64,000 bases of DNA from Kangiella taiwanensis (GCF_020005165.1 NZ_JAHCLT010000002.1:558001-622000); one strand, 5' to 3'. Shown: positions 18,703 to 30,080, counted from the stretch's first letter. Notes: generated from the letters alone by a model not told the origin. Translations and numbers: made by a program.

Positions 18703-19191
18703 TTAACTGACTTTGAAGTAGCGACGAATATCACGTAGTAAAATAAACAGCCAAGGCCATAACAAAGCGTTGATGGCTGACGAAATCCAGTAGCTGAGAT
18801 CGCTTTCAGGACTTCCTGTCACCCGAGATAACCATAAAACCAGTGCCAAATATAACAAACTAAAACCACCCATGGTTAACGCCTGCTTCCAGATTGGGTA
18901 AATCCGTATACGGAGATAATTAAGCTGCAAAATAAACGCGATAACACATAGAGTAAAACTGTGCATACCTAGGGTACTACCCAATAGCGCATCGAATATC
19001 AGTCCCCAGATAAATGCCCAAAGCAACCCAATCCGGTGGGGTAACGCTATCACCCAGTACGAAAAGACTAACAGAAGCCAGTCAGGTCGATACGGTAACC
19101 ACGACTCGGGGAGTGGGATCACACTAAGAATCAACGCAATCAAAAGCGTTAAAATAATGACCCAAGTGCCACGTTTTTGCTTATTCTGCAT
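18703..19191 (-). CDS. mreD: Rod shape-determining protein MreD
   Basis: 162-residue inner-membrane protein with about five hydrophobic helices, part of the Rod elongasome with MreB, MreC, RodA and PBP2. The PYRPDWLLLVFSYWVIALPHRIG segment is typical of gammaproteobacterial MreD. The start overlaps the end of mreC by 11 bases, indicating translational coupling. Confidence 0.94.
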   Translation of the reverse strand: MQNKQKRGTWVIILTLLIALILSVIPLPESWLPYRPDWLLLVFSYWVIALPHRIGLLWAFIWGLIFDALLGSTLGMHSFTLCVIAFILQLNYLRIRIYPIWKQALTMGGFSLLYLALVLWLSRVTGSPESDLSYWISSAINALLWPWLFILLRDIRRYFKVS

Positions 19192-20062
19192 TATCGCCTC
19201 CCTCTAGTTCAGAGTCAGACGTTTTGCTCTCAGAGCCTTGCTCAGGGTCATGATATGGCCACAACAGCAAAACATGATTGGCACGGTTAATATTCGCCGT
19301 TGGCTCCGCCAAAATTTCAGCATAAGGCTGTGCCGATTGGCGCACCACAGAAATCACTTTCGCCACAGGGTAACCATCAGGGAATTTCTGCCCTAGGCCA
19401 GAACTCAGCAGCAAGTCACCCTCTTCAATATCAATCGTATTCGGTAGATGACGTAAGTAAAGCGTCCTACCGTTGCCTTGCGCAATCGCACGAACACCGT
19501 TTCTATCAACTCGGACAGGGATCGCATGCTTTTGATCATTTAACAAAATCATTCGCGATGTCGAGGTCGATACCTCTGTCACCTGCCCCATAATCCCCTC
19601 AGCATCAACTACCGGCTGCCCTACAAAGACACCATCTAGACTGCCCTTGTTGAGCAACAATTCATTAGCAAACAAACTGCTATCGATGTTGAGTACTTCC
19701 GCAATCACGCGTTTTCCGCGCAGGGTCCGAGATGAACCCAACAAAGCACGCAACCGAGCATTCTCAGATTCCAAACCAATCAATCGTTGGTTCTGTGCTT
19801 TCAAGATCAGAAGCTCGTCTTTTAAACGGCGGTTTTCATTGAGAAGGTCATTACGACTGACAATATTACTGTCGGCCCAAGCGGCAACTTCATTGGGGAG
19901 GTTTGCTAAGAAGTAAATCGGGGCCAATACCGTGGATACACCTTTACGAGCGCTACTCAAATAATCGTAACGATAATCCAGTACCATCAAGACAGCAGCC
20001 AAAATTAAACTCATGACCAGCTGTAAAACCAAGGATGGGCCTCGTGTGAATAGATTTTTGAT
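19181..20062 (-). CDS. mreC: Rod shape-determining protein MreC (probable ATC start)
   Basis: About 294 residues. One N-terminal transmembrane helix, a coiled coil (roughly 70-110) and a beta-rich periplasmic domain link MreB to cell-wall synthesis. Using the first standard start (TTG at 20032) would delete the conserved N-terminal FTRGPS, which matches FSRGPS in E. coli MreC. In-frame reading upstream gives TAG, GCC, ATC, AAA, AAT, CTA. The only possible initiator before the conserved residues is therefore the ATC at 20060-20062, six bases after a strong GGGAGGAG. I infer AUC initiation. The gene overlaps mreD downstream. Confidence 0.88.
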   Translation of the reverse strand: MKNLFTRGPSLVLQLVMSLILAAVLMVLDYRYDYLSSARKGVSTVLAPIYFLANLPNEVAAWADSNIVSRNDLLNENRRLKDELLILKAQNQRLIGLESENARLRALLGSSRTLRGKRVIAEVLNIDSSLFANELLLNKGSLDGVFVGQPVVDAEGIMGQVTEVSTSTSRMILLNDQKHAIPVRVDRNGVRAIAQGNGRTLYLRHLPNTIDIEEGDLLLSSGLGQKFPDGYPVAKVISVVRQSAQPYAEILAEPTANINRANHVLLLWPYHDPEQGSESKTSDSELEGGDNAE

Positions 20063-20146
20063 GGCCTACTCCTCCCGCCAGAGTAAATTCAAATAGTTAG
20101 TCCACATCAATAGACATTAGTTTAGCAATTTTTATGGAATAGATAC

Positions 20147-20175
20147 AAAAATCGGGCAATCTAAGTGCCCGATTT
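20147..20175 (-). terminator. Rho-independent terminator after mreB
   Basis: Inverted repeat with an 11-base arm (aaaatcgggca and its complement) and a 7-base loop, followed on the minus strand by a T-run. It lies between mreB and mreC and probably lowers transcription of mreCD relative to mreB. Confidence 0.8.
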
Positions 20176-20194
20176 TAATGGAGTTTTTGTTCGA

Positions 20195-21271
<1,077 letters not shown>

Positions 21272-21476
21272 TCAAATTCGTTAAAATAATTGTCAATCAA
21301 AAGGGCTTAAAACCAATAGCGACAAGGCTTGTGAGAATATTCTCAATCGCGTTACTCTAACAATACTCGCCAAACTCGGCAAGCTTAAAAGCCTAGCATA
21401 CAAGATTATTTTCACAGATTGGCGACTTGGTGAGCCTTTTATCCCCAAACACTTAAGAACTGACCTATTTTGGGCC

Positions 21477-22316
21477 TTAAAGTTCAGCTTTTCGCCCAAA
21501 AGTCATTCTGTCTAACCCAGCGTAATCTTGCTCGGTCCCGACCTCGACAAACCCCTGCTCCGTTAAAATGTTCCTTACCGCAGGACCTTGCTCAAAACCA
21601 TGTTCGAACATCAACCAACCCGAAGGCTTGAGGTGCTGTGCTGCTTGTCGTGCAATGATTTTGATATCGGACAAACCTTTATCTTCAGCCACTAACGCCG
21701 TTATCGGCTCATATTTAAGACTATCCAAGTGAGGATCATGCTGTTCGACATAGGGAGGATTGCTGACAATCACATCAAACGAGTCGCCATTCCAGTTATC
21801 CAGCCATGAAGATTGATGACAAGTGACGTTACCCAGCGCGTACTGCCGACGATTGTGTTCAGCGACTGCCAACGCACCTTGGCTGATATCCATTGCCCAA
21901 ACCGTTGCTTTCGGACGTTCGCTGGCGATGGATAAAGCAATGGCGCCCGTCCCAGTGCCTAAGTCAGCCACCAGACATGCATCGTTCTGAGGTATCTTAC
22001 TGAGCGCGAATTCGACCAAGTGCTCAGTTTCCGGGCGGGGAATCAAGGTATCGGTCGTGACTTTTAAACTTAATGTCCAAAAATCTTGCTTGCCAGTAAT
22101 ATAGGCAACAGGCTCACCGTCGCTTCGACGTTTAACAAGCTCCTGATAATGTTCTAGGTCATCATCACTCAGAGTGTTATCCGGCCACGTCTTAAGCCAA
22201 GTTCGATTTTGGCCTAAGGCGTGAGCCAAAATAACTTCGGCGTCTAGTTTGGCTGTGTCAACAAGTGAAAGTTCTGAAACAGCCCAATTCAGTGCTTCTT
22301 GAACTGTTTTGCTCAA
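21477..22316 (-). CDS. prmC: Release factor glutamine methyltransferase PrmC
   Basis: 279-residue SAM-dependent methyltransferase that methylates the GGQ glutamine of RF1 and RF2. The SAM-binding LGTGTGAIALS motif and the catalytic SNPPY motif are present. It follows prfA by 17 bases in the same direction, so enzyme and substrate are co-transcribed. Confidence 0.96.
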   Translation of the reverse strand: MSKTVQEALNWAVSELSLVDTAKLDAEVILAHALGQNRTWLKTWPDNTLSDDDLEHYQELVKRRSDGEPVAYITGKQDFWTLSLKVTTDTLIPRPETEHLVEFALSKIPQNDACLVADLGTGTGAIALSIASERPKATVWAMDISQGALAVAEHNRRQYALGNVTCHQSSWLDNWNGDSFDVIVSNPPYVEQHDPHLDSLKYEPITALVAEDKGLSDIKIIARQAAQHLKPSGWLMFEHGFEQGPAVRNILTEQGFVEVGTEQDYAGLDRMTFGRKAEL

Positions 22317-22333
22317 AGGTTATATCCCGCTAA

Positions 22334-23428
22334 TTAATCAGATTGACCCGACAGGGCTGCCAACTGATCGGCTTGATGCTCTTGAACCAGTGGCTCAAGG
22401 ATCTGGTCAATATCCCCTTCCATGATTTCATCCAACTTATACAAGGTTAAATTGATACGGTGATCGGTCATACGACCTTGCGGGTAGTTATAGGTACGAA
22501 TACGATCCGAACGATCACCCGTGCCGACTAAGTTGCGGCGCATCTCAGTCTGTTCAGACTGCTGCTTCGCTTCTTCCGCGGCTTGCAAACGCGACTGTAA
22601 CACAGACATGGCTTTAGCACGGTTTTTGTGCTGTGAGCGCTCGTCCTGACACTCAACCACCACACCGGTCGGCAAGTGAGTAATACGAATCGCCGAGTCG
22701 GTTTTGTTAACGTGCTGACCACCCGCGCCAGACGCACGGAACGTATCGACTTTTAAATCTGCTGGGTTGATATCAATCGCATCCAACTCATCCGCTTCTG
22801 GCATTACGGCCACGGTACAAGCCGAGGTATGGATACGGCCTTGCGACTCAGTTTCTGGAACACGTTGAACACGATGCGCGCCAGACTCAAATTTTAAGTG
22901 CGAGAACACGCCATCACCAACGATACGCAGAATAATTTCTTTATAGCCACCGTGCTCACCTTGGCTTTCGCTGATCACTTCGACTTGCCAGCGCTTCTTT
23001 TCCGCATATTTACTGTACATACGGAACAAATCGCCAGCGAAAATCGCCGCCTCATCACCACCAGTTCCAGCACGGATTTCAAGGAAAGTATTTTTGTCAT
23101 CATTGGGATCGCGCGGTAACAACAACTTTTGCAGGTCAACTTCCAACTGTTCAATGGTTGCCTTTGATGCTTTTAACTCTTCCTGAGCCATTTCACGCAT
23201 GTCAGGATCGTCGTCTTTCAGCATTTCTTCTGCATTTTCAAGATTTTCAACCGCTTCTTGATACTCCTGAAAGGCTTTTACGACCTCTTCTAGCTGAGAA
23301 TATTCTTTCGAAAGATCGCGAAATTTATTTTGATCAGAAATAATCTCAGGGTCGCCCAACAAAGCTTCTAATTCTTCGTGGCGATCAACCAGACCTTCTA
23401 ACTTTTGACTAACAGAATCCTGCAACAT
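22334..23428 (-). CDS. prfA: Peptide chain release factor 1
   Basis: 364-residue RF1, recognising UAA and UAG stop codons. The peptidyl-tRNA hydrolysis motif [10 protein letters not shown] is present near residue 230. Full length and colinear with the family. It sits between hemA and prmC, the standard gammaproteobacterial order. Confidence 0.98.
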   Translation of the reverse strand: MLQDSVSQKLEGLVDRHEELEALLGDPEIISDQNKFRDLSKEYSQLEEVVKAFQEYQEAVENLENAEEMLKDDDPDMREMAQEELKASKATIEQLEVDLQKLLLPRDPNDDKNTFLEIRAGTGGDEAAIFAGDLFRMYSKYAEKKRWQVEVISESQGEHGGYKEIILRIVGDGVFSHLKFESGAHRVQRVPETESQGRIHTSACTVAVMPEADELDAIDINPADLKVDTFRASGAGGQHVNKTDSAIRITHLPTGVVVECQDERSQHKNRAKAMSVLQSRLQAAEEAKQQSEQTEMRRNLVGTGDRSDRIRTYNYPQGRMTDHRINLTLYKLDEIMEGDIDQILEPLVQEHQADQLAALSGQSD

Positions 23429-23491
23429 GCTATTTTCTTTAATCCTATGGGTAAAATTCTTTTTAAAACAACCAGTAAGATGTGGTTTTAC

Positions 23492-24760
23492 TTAATCATC
23501 AGAGCTTTTGTCAAGCTGGAATAGCTGCCGCGTAATCTCATGACGGTCCAACTCTTCATCATCTTCTCGCAACCACACCATCGGCTGGTGCAAAAACTTT
23601 TTGGTCAAACGGTGTGAAAAATGCTCTAACGCAGCTTCAATATCATTACCGTTCTTTAACTGTGTTTTGGCCCGCTCCAATTCTGCCTGAGCAATGTCAG
23701 CGAATACTTGGTGCAGCTCACGCACTGTATCATGCTTCTGGCGGCCAGCATGCCACTTTTCAAAATCCTCGGCAAACTCATCCAGTATCACTAAGGCTTC
23801 TTCAGCTGCTTCTTGGCGAGCCTGCATATTTTCTTGAATCACGCCTTCCAAATCGTCAACGCTATAGAGGTAGACATCATCCAACTTAGCCACCGAGCTT
23901 TCGATATCTCGTGGTACCGCCAAATCCACCATAAACATACTTTTTCGGCGACGCTCTTGAATCGCGGTTTCGACCATACCTTTACCGATAATCGGCAACA
24001 TACTTCCCGTCGAACTAATCACGATATCCGCCTGCGCTAAATAATGAGGAATAGCGTCGAGCCCCACCGCTTTACCACCGAACTCGTCAGCCAATTTATG
24101 AGCATTGGCTAAGGTTCGATTCGCCATGATCATCTGCTTAACGCCGCTTTGCTCTAAGTGGCGCGCGGCCAACTCGATGGTTTCACCTGCACCAACGAAC
24201 AACACTGTTAACTTGGAGAAATCTGCGAAAATATGTCGAGCCAAAGTCACCGCCGCATACGCCACCGACACGGGATTCGAACCGATATCAGTTTCGTGAC
24301 GCACGCGTTTAGCAGCAGCGAAAGTTTTCTGGAACAAACGCTCCATGATCTGCTCCACCGCTCCTGCGCGCCTAGCTTTTTGATAGCAAGCTTTTAGCTG
24401 CCCCAAGATTTGAGGTTCACCAAGCACCATCGAGTCCAAACCACTGGCAACCTGCATTAAATGCTTCACCGCATCCAAGCCTTTGTGATAATAAATCGAC
24501 GCTTCCAAGTCATCATTCAGCTCTTTTTTGGCTTTCAACCAAACCAGTAACTGCTCTTTGATTTGCTCATGGCTTAACGACTCATTCGATAGATAAAACT
24601 CAACTCGATTACAGGTTGATAATAAAGCGACTTCAGAACCGCCCGTTTTCTCTTTAACCTCCGCCATGATTTCACCCAACTCATGATCGGCAAAAGCAAC
24701 CGTCTCACGGATGGCGAGTGGCGCAGTTTTATGGTTAATTCCTAAAACAATCAAAGACAT
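23492..24760 (-). CDS. hemA: Glutamyl-tRNA reductase
   Basis: 422-residue NADPH-dependent enzyme that makes glutamate-1-semialdehyde from glutamyl-tRNA, the first step of tetrapyrrole synthesis by the C5 pathway. The catalytic cysteine is in STCNRVEFY (about residue 50), followed by the GLDSMVLGEPQILGQ motif and a Rossmann NADPH domain. It heads the hemA-prfA-prmC operon. A convincing promoter lies upstream. Confidence 0.98.
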   Translation of the reverse strand: MSLIVLGINHKTAPLAIRETVAFADHELGEIMAEVKEKTGGSEVALLSTCNRVEFYLSNESLSHEQIKEQLLVWLKAKKELNDDLEASIYYHKGLDAVKHLMQVASGLDSMVLGEPQILGQLKACYQKARRAGAVEQIMERLFQKTFAAAKRVRHETDIGSNPVSVAYAAVTLARHIFADFSKLTVLFVGAGETIELAARHLEQSGVKQMIMANRTLANAHKLADEFGGKAVGLDAIPHYLAQADIVISSTGSMLPIIGKGMVETAIQERRRKSMFMVDLAVPRDIESSVAKLDDVYLYSVDDLEGVIQENMQARQEAAEEALVILDEFAEDFEKWHAGRQKHDTVRELHQVFADIAQAELERAKTQLKNGNDIEAALEHFSHRLTKKFLHQPMVWLREDDEELDRHEITRQLFQLDKSSDD

Positions 24761-24855
24761 AGGTTAGAAGCAGCTATCAAAAAGGTCTCTCACAAAAGGC
24801 ATGACGGTCTTAGCAAAAGCACTAGCGAAAACACTAAGACATGCAATTGGCGCGA

Positions 24856-24885
24856 ATTATAACACCGCTTCAATGCGTCCGCTAA
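24856..24885 (-). promoter_or_regulatory. Predicted hemA promoter (extended -10)
   Basis: On the minus strand TGTTATAAT (extended -10, TATAAT at 24856-24861) is followed by a GC-rich discriminator (TCGCGCC). A weak -35 (TTAGCG) lies at 24880-24885 with an 18-base spacer. It gives a leader of about 90 bases before hemA. Confidence 0.6.
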
Positions 24886-25106
24886 TTTTAAAAATTCGTC
24901 AAAAAGACATTTTTGCGCTGTACTCCCACCTTTTTCCTGATAATCTGTCGATAGGTCGCTTCATTTCGATGAAAGCCTTTATGTACTCCTCACTCACACG
25001 CTATTTGAGCCTTTTGGTTCAAGATGAACTGAAAACGATTGGCTTTTAAATACAGGATGCGGAGCACCTTCACAAAAAGTTTATCGGAATCTTTTATACT
25101 ATACGG
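24886..25106. other. Intergenic region between divergent hemA and TPR lipoprotein gene
   Basis: With the hemA leader this makes a 346-bp divergent spacer. A short frame at 24801-25049 shows no recognisable similarity and looks spurious. A TATACT-like element (25095-25100) lies only a few bases before the ATG at 25107, with no good -35. Confidence 0.5.
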
Positions 25107-27083
25107 ATGAATAGACGTTTTTCGGCTAAAACCATACTCGTTTCAACTTGCTGTATTTTGCTCGCCGCATGTTCAACAACACAGCCTCAAAAGATTGAAA
25201 CACCCACGGAAGCCAGTGTCCCCAAAACACCGGAGCACCCTTCTGTTACCAATTTATCAGCCGAAGACCGCGGTCAGCTTTACTTCAGTATCCTTCTGGC
25301 GAACATTGCCAACAAACAAAAACTTTACGACGTTGCTCAAAGCAACTACTTTTACGCAGCTGAACAAACGGGCAGTAAGGAGTTATCCTCTCGTGCCGCC
25401 ATGGTCGCCCTTATTGAGCGTGACTACACCAATGCTCTGGAAGCTATCGATTTATGGGTGGCATCAGATCCCAATGATAAGAATGCCTACAAAATTGCAT
25501 TGATCGCGAGCCTAGCTCAAAACAAGCAACAACAAGCTCAAGGCTATTTACATCAATTACTTCCGCTGCTACCTGAAAGTGACGATGAAAAACTTTACGA
25601 ACTTCTTCGCATGGCCAGTTTCCAAGAAGAAGCAGACTTCATCGCCTTTTTTGAGCAGGTCAATCAGCCGCTATCATCACCGATCATAGCCACGGCCGAA
25701 GCCTATTTGCGTCTAAAGTCGAGCCAGCCCCTTGAGCAATACGATCGTATCTTGTCGCTACTGGATTTCACGCTCTCCAAACAACCGAATTTCTTGTCAG
25801 CGATTGAGTTAAAAGGAGAAGCGTTGGCGCTAAATTCCGACCAACAGCGTCAACACTACCTCAGCCAAGTGCTACAGAATAACCAATTAACGCTTGATCA
25901 AACTTATAAAATTGGTGAGTTACTCTATACTCAAAGAAGCTTTGCTGACGCTTTAACAGCTTTCAGCCGTGTGCTCGAGGAGCGTCCCAAAGACAAACAA
26001 ACTCAGTTCCTTGAAGCCAGCAGCTACTACGCCATGGAAAATTATGCCAAAGCCAGCCAACTTTTCTGGCAACTGGCGCAGGACAACTACAAAACCGAAA
26101 TTAGCAGTTACTACTGCGCAGATTCAGCATCACGCGTGGATGACTTCATTAAGGCCTACAGCTGCTACGAAATGGTTCCCATCGGTCGTTACTACATGAC
26201 TGCACGCACCGAACTGGCACAGCTCTATGCTGAAAACGACATGATGCAACGAGCAATCAATAGTTTACGGTCGGCGCAACGCACCGTCGGTCTCGATGAT
26301 CGACAACGCTTGTTAGAGTTTGAAATCAACCTGCTTACCCAGTCGGGCGATTACGAGCAAGCCGAGCGACGCATTACTTCTGCGTTGCAGGTCAGCCCAA
26401 ACAAACCTTTCTTGTTCTATTTAAAGTTACAGTTGTTAAACCAAACGCAATCCGTTGCTGAGTTCATTGCATCCGTTAAGTCGTTACAACAAAGCGTGGA
26501 GACCCCACAGCTAAAGAACGACATTGTGCTGATTGGCGCTAATTTCCTGCAAGGTCGCAACAGTTACTTGCTGGCTTACCAGCTGCTCGAAGACGCGGTG
26601 GAGAATGAGCCAGACAATGTCGAGCTCTTGTACAGCAAAGCTCTGGCAGCTGAGCCATTAGAATATTACAGCTCAATGGAGCGCGATTTACGGCAGGTAC
26701 TTAAGATCGATCCAGACCATCACCACGCCAAAAACTCGCTAGGCTATACCCTCGCCGATTTGAATCGTTCTTTAGAAGAAGCGAAGAGCCTGATCGAAAG
26801 CGCCTACCAAGTGCAGCCTGATAATGTTGCCATTCAAGACTCCATGGGCTGGGTTCACTACCGTCTTGGCAATTATGATGAAGCCTTAAAATACCTCGAG
26901 ATGGCTTACAAACAACAGGAAAGTCCAGAAATCGCTTCGCACCTAGGTGAAGTGCTTTGGAGCATGGATTTACAGGAGCGAGCCATTGCGGTGTGGCAAA
27001 AAGCCTTGCGTATGAACCCTAATAACCAGTATATTTTGCGCACACTAAGGCGTTTCCCAGAGGCTAACCTATTAAACCGTTAG
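25107..27083 (+). CDS. Tetratricopeptide repeat lipoprotein
   Basis: 658-residue predicted lipoprotein with a lipobox LLAACSTT (Cys about residue 22) and many TPR-like helix pairs throughout, clearest at residues 250-330 and 520-650. A homologous TPR protein sits next to lolB and hemA in Pseudomonas and relatives. Function is not established; a scaffold at the outer membrane is an inference. It begins a plus-strand series with lolB and ispE. Confidence 0.88.
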   Translation: MNRRFSAKTILVSTCCILLAACSTTQPQKIETPTEASVPKTPEHPSVTNLSAEDRGQLYFSILLANIANKQKLYDVAQSNYFYAAEQTGSKELSSRAAMVALIERDYTNALEAIDLWVASDPNDKNAYKIALIASLAQNKQQQAQGYLHQLLPLLPESDDEKLYELLRMASFQEEADFIAFFEQVNQPLSSPIIATAEAYLRLKSSQPLEQYDRILSLLDFTLSKQPNFLSAIELKGEALALNSDQQRQHYLSQVLQNNQLTLDQTYKIGELLYTQRSFADALTAFSRVLEERPKDKQTQFLEASSYYAMENYAKASQLFWQLAQDNYKTEISSYYCADSASRVDDFIKAYSCYEMVPIGRYYMTARTELAQLYAENDMMQRAINSLRSAQRTVGLDDRQRLLEFEINLLTQSGDYEQAERRITSALQVSPNKPFLFYLKLQLLNQTQSVAEFIASVKSLQQSVETPQLKNDIVLIGANFLQGRNSYLLAYQLLEDAVENEPDNVELLYSKALAAEPLEYYSSMERDLRQVLKIDPDHHHAKNSLGYTLADLNRSLEEAKSLIESAYQVQPDNVAIQDSMGWVHYRLGNYDEALKYLEMAYKQQESPEIASHLGEVLWSMDLQERAIAVWQKALRMNPNNQYILRTLRRFPEANLLNR

Positions 27084-27136
27084 TCTAGCGTCCCAAACTT
27101 ACATTCCAACAAACATAAGGTTGTTCCCAACACGTT

Positions 27137-27823
27137 ATGTCGATAAAAACCATAAAAAATCTCGTTATCAGCTCATTGTTCATACTTTTGCTTGCCGCTT
27201 GTGAAACCGTACCCGTCAAACAAGAAACCACCGTTTGGGACGACCCTCTGTGGCAAAAGCATTACAAGCTATTAAAAACTTTTGAGCAGTACCAACTCAA
27301 AGGACGAATCGGAATCACGCACCCTGACGACAGTTTTTCCTCAAACTTTTTATGGCAACAGCAAGAACCCAACCGCTTCACCTTTAGAATGTATGGCGCT
27401 TTTGGGCAAACCTACATGATCTTAAAAGTCCAGCCGAGCCTCAGCACGCTATCGACTGGTGACGACCAACACTACGAAGGCTTTGATGCTCGCCAACTGC
27501 TTTATGGTGTCTCAGGCTGGGATATTCCAGTCACCTTAATGCAGGACTGGATCAAGGGCTTGCCCACAGGCATCAACAAAAGTGACCTCTTGATTAACGC
27601 CGACGGCACCCTACAACAGATTAAGTACCTTAATTATACGGTCGACTATGTACGCTATGACGTCGCCGAGCAACCTAAAACCAGTATGAGTAACAACGGT
27701 GACGACACTATTGAGCTAAAGATGCCAGATAAGATCCGCATCGTTCAGGACAATGGCGAGCAAGGTGAGAACAAAATCGTCCTCTCGATTCGTTCTTGGG
27801 ATTTAGCTCAAAGCGGAGACTAG
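27137..27823 (+). CDS. lolB: Outer-membrane lipoprotein LolB
   Basis: 228-residue lipoprotein receptor that accepts lipoproteins from LolA and inserts them into the outer membrane. Lipobox LLLAACET is near residue 21, followed by the LolB beta-barrel fold (KLLKTFEQYQLKGRIGI, then NFLWQQ and the FDARQLLYGVSGWDIP segment). The neighbours hemA, prfA and ispE are the standard lolB context. It ends four bases before the ispE ATG. Confidence 0.94.
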   Translation: MSIKTIKNLVISSLFILLLAACETVPVKQETTVWDDPLWQKHYKLLKTFEQYQLKGRIGITHPDDSFSSNFLWQQQEPNRFTFRMYGAFGQTYMILKVQPSLSTLSTGDDQHYEGFDARQLLYGVSGWDIPVTLMQDWIKGLPTGINKSDLLINADGTLQQIKYLNYTVDYVRYDVAEQPKTSMSNNGDDTIELKMPDKIRIVQDNGEQGENKIVLSIRSWDLAQSGD

Positions 27824-27826
27824 CCG

Positions 27827-28699
27827 ATGAGTTTCGAACATCCAACGGGCTTCACTAACGAACAGGGCTATTCCTTTTGGCCTGCTCCAGCTAAGCTTAA
27901 CCTTGAGTTACGAATCCTAGGGCAGCGCGATGATGGTTATCACGAACTGCAAACCCTGTTCCAAATCCTCGATATTGGCGACGAGTTATGGATAAAGCCC
28001 AACGATTCTGGCGAAGTCACACTCGAATCCGACTACGACGAAGTCCCTAGCGACGACAATCTAGTCATCAAAGCCGCTCGCGCACTCCTCCCTTATAGAA
28101 AGTCCTCTGATGGTGCCTCTATCAAACTGGATAAAAAACTACCGTCGGGAGCTGGGCTTGGTGGCGGCAGTTCTGACGCAGCCACAACCTTGGTCGCGTT
28201 GAACCATTTATGGTCACTTGGACTACCTAACGAGCAGCTCTGTGAGATTGGAAAAAATCTTGGTGCCGATGTGCCGGTTTTTGTGAAAGGCAAAACCGCT
28301 TGGGCTGAAGGCATTGGTGAAATTTTAACCGAGACCAAAGTGCCCGAAAAGTGGTATTTAATTGTCTATCCTGATGTAAAAATAAACACTTCGAAAATTT
28401 TTTCACATCCAGCGTTGACAAGAGACAACAAACCGATTAAATTACGCGCCACTCGCACAGAGGCAAGTTTAGAACTTGGTTACAACGCCTTTGAGCCTCT
28501 TGTCGCGAAGCTCTATCCGGAAGTACTGGAAGCTCTTGAGTTTCTTAGTAAATTTGGAAAAGCAACGCTGACAGGAACTGGAAGTTGTGTGTTCTTAACC
28601 TTTGACAATGAGCGAGAAGTCCGTAAAATAGCGGCACTGTGCAAGCAGCGCTGGCTAACCTTAACAGCACGAGGAATCAACACCTCTCCGCTCGTTTAA
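27827..28699 (+). CDS. ispE: 4-diphosphocytidyl-2-C-methyl-D-erythritol kinase
   Basis: 290-residue GHMP kinase that phosphorylates CDP-methylerythritol in the MEP isoprenoid pathway. It has the N-terminal PAPAKLNLELRI motif and the ATP-binding LPSGAGLGGGSSDAA loop near residues 106-120. It is followed directly by tRNA-Gln, as in many gammaproteobacteria. Confidence 0.97.
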   Translation: MSFEHPTGFTNEQGYSFWPAPAKLNLELRILGQRDDGYHELQTLFQILDIGDELWIKPNDSGEVTLESDYDEVPSDDNLVIKAARALLPYRKSSDGASIKLDKKLPSGAGLGGGSSDAATTLVALNHLWSLGLPNEQLCEIGKNLGADVPVFVKGKTAWAEGIGEILTETKVPEKWYLIVYPDVKINTSKIFSHPALTRDNKPIKLRATRTEASLELGYNAFEPLVAKLYPEVLEALEFLSKFGKATLTGTGSCVFLTFDNEREVRKIAALCKQRWLTLTARGINTSPLV

Positions 28700-28712
28700 G
28701 GTGCAACATTGC

Positions 28713-28787
28713 AGGGGTATCGCCAAGCGGTAAGGCAGCGGCTTTTGATGCCGCCATTCGTTGGTTCAAATCCAGCTACCCCTGCCA
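28713..28787 (+). tRNA. tRNA-Gln (anticodon TTG)
   Basis: 75-base cloverleaf. Acceptor stem AGGGGTA (28713-28719) pairs with TACCCCT (28777-28783), discriminator G and encoded CCA at 28785-28787. The anticodon stem GCGGC/GCCGC encloses loop TTTTGAT with anticodon TTG. The T arm is 28760-28776. It lies between ispE and prs, a conserved location. Confidence 0.97.
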
Positions 28788-28850
28788 TTTTCTTTACTTT
28801 AAACATCAACTCTCTGCTTGTGAATTTGGGGCAAAACACAGGGCTTTCCG

Positions 28851-29798
28851 ATGTCAGATTTAATGCTTTTTAGTGGTAACGCCACTCCTGATCTCGCTCA
28901 ACGTATCTCTACCTATCTCAAAGTTCCTCTTGGTAAAATCAACTCGTCTAGTTTTAGCGATGGCGAATGCAATGTTGAAATCCTTGAGAATGTTCGTGGT
29001 AAAGACGTTTTCATTATTCAATCAACCTGTGCGCCTACGAATGACAACTTAATGGAGTTGATCATTATGGCTGACGCGTTAAAGCGTGCTTCAGCAAAGC
29101 GTATTACAGCGGTTGTTCCTTACTTTGGTTATGCACGCCAAGATCGCCGAGTTCGCTCAGCGCGTGTACCGATTAGTGCCAAAGTCGTCGCTGACATGAT
29201 CAGTGGTGTTGGTTTTGACCGCGTATTAACGGTTGACCTACACGCCGATCAGATTCAGGGTTTCTTTAATATTCCAGTAGACAACGTTTACGCGACGCCA
29301 GTGCTTCTTGATCACATCACAGCACAAGCTGGCAAAAACCTGATGGTTGTATCGCCAGACGTAGGCGGCGTTGTTCGTGCTCGCGCTATCGCGAAACGTT
29401 TAAACGACGCAGACCTTTCAATCATTGATAAACGTCGTCCGCGCGCTAACGAAGTCGGCGTGATGAACATCATCGGTGATGTGACAGGTCGTGACTGCGT
29501 TATCGTTGATGACATGGTTGATACGGCTGGCACGCTTTGCCAAGCAGCGAAAGCACTAAAAGATAACGGTGCGAATAGCGTTTCGGCTTACGCGACTCAC
29601 CCAGTTTTATCGGGTAAAGCTATCGACAACCTGAATAACTCAGATCTTGATGCGCTTGTTATTACCAATACGATTCCTTTGAGCGACGAAGCAACAGCTT
29701 GCGATCGTATTGAAGTACTGGACTTAGCACCGCTATTAGGTGAGTCGATTCGCCGTGTGAACACTGAAGAATCGATTTCGACTATGTTCTTGGATTAA
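28851..29798 (+). CDS. prs: Ribose-phosphate pyrophosphokinase
   Basis: 315-residue PRPP synthetase supplying nucleotide, NAD, histidine and tryptophan synthesis. The [17 protein letters not shown] flexible loop, the [12 protein letters not shown] region ([12 protein letters not shown] here) and the PRPP-binding loop [10 protein letters not shown] are all present. Full length, followed by a clear terminator. Confidence 0.98.
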   Translation: MSDLMLFSGNATPDLAQRISTYLKVPLGKINSSSFSDGECNVEILENVRGKDVFIIQSTCAPTNDNLMELIIMADALKRASAKRITAVVPYFGYARQDRRVRSARVPISAKVVADMISGVGFDRVLTVDLHADQIQGFFNIPVDNVYATPVLLDHITAQAGKNLMVVSPDVGGVVRARAIAKRLNDADLSIIDKRRPRANEVGVMNIIGDVTGRDCVIVDDMVDTAGTLCQAAKALKDNGANSVSAYATHPVLSGKAIDNLNNSDLDALVITNTIPLSDEATACDRIEVLDLAPLLGESIRRVNTEESISTMFLD

Positions 29799-29863
29799 GG
29801 TGTTCTTAGACTAAAAGTCTTGGACTAGCGTATGACGCTATAATCCATTGCTCGAACACATCA

Positions 29864-29892
29864 AAATCCCGCGCATTGCCGCGGGATTTTTG
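29864..29892 (+). terminator. Rho-independent terminator after prs
   Basis: GC-rich stem (aatcccgcg and its complement) with a 6-base loop and a trailing T-run (29887-29892), about 65 bases after the prs stop. Confidence 0.88.
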
Positions 29893-29975
29893 TATCTAGC
29901 CCCCCTTTCACACAAAATCACACCCAAAATCCGCCGAAATGCCCAAAAAACCTTGAAATTAGCCCTAAAGAGGCT

Positions 29976-30004
29976 AGCTTCTTACTTCTTGATCACGGTA
30001 TAAT
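29976..30004 (+). promoter_or_regulatory. Predicted rplY promoter
   Basis: Perfect TATAAT at 29999-30004 followed by a GC-rich tcgcgtcc discriminator, as in growth-rate regulated ribosomal promoters. The -35 position (29976-29981) is weak. It lies after the prs terminator and about 75 bases before rplY. Confidence 0.55.
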
Positions 30005-30080
30005 TCGCGTCCGATTTTTTCGGGTTGAGCCTGGTCGCAAGGCTTAACCTTTACTTACACTCAACTTGTGGAGAAACACA

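Noticed and set aside
24801-25049. 82-codon frame in the hemA divergent region
   Set aside because: No similarity, overlaps the hemA promoter and leader, and lacks a good ribosome binding site.
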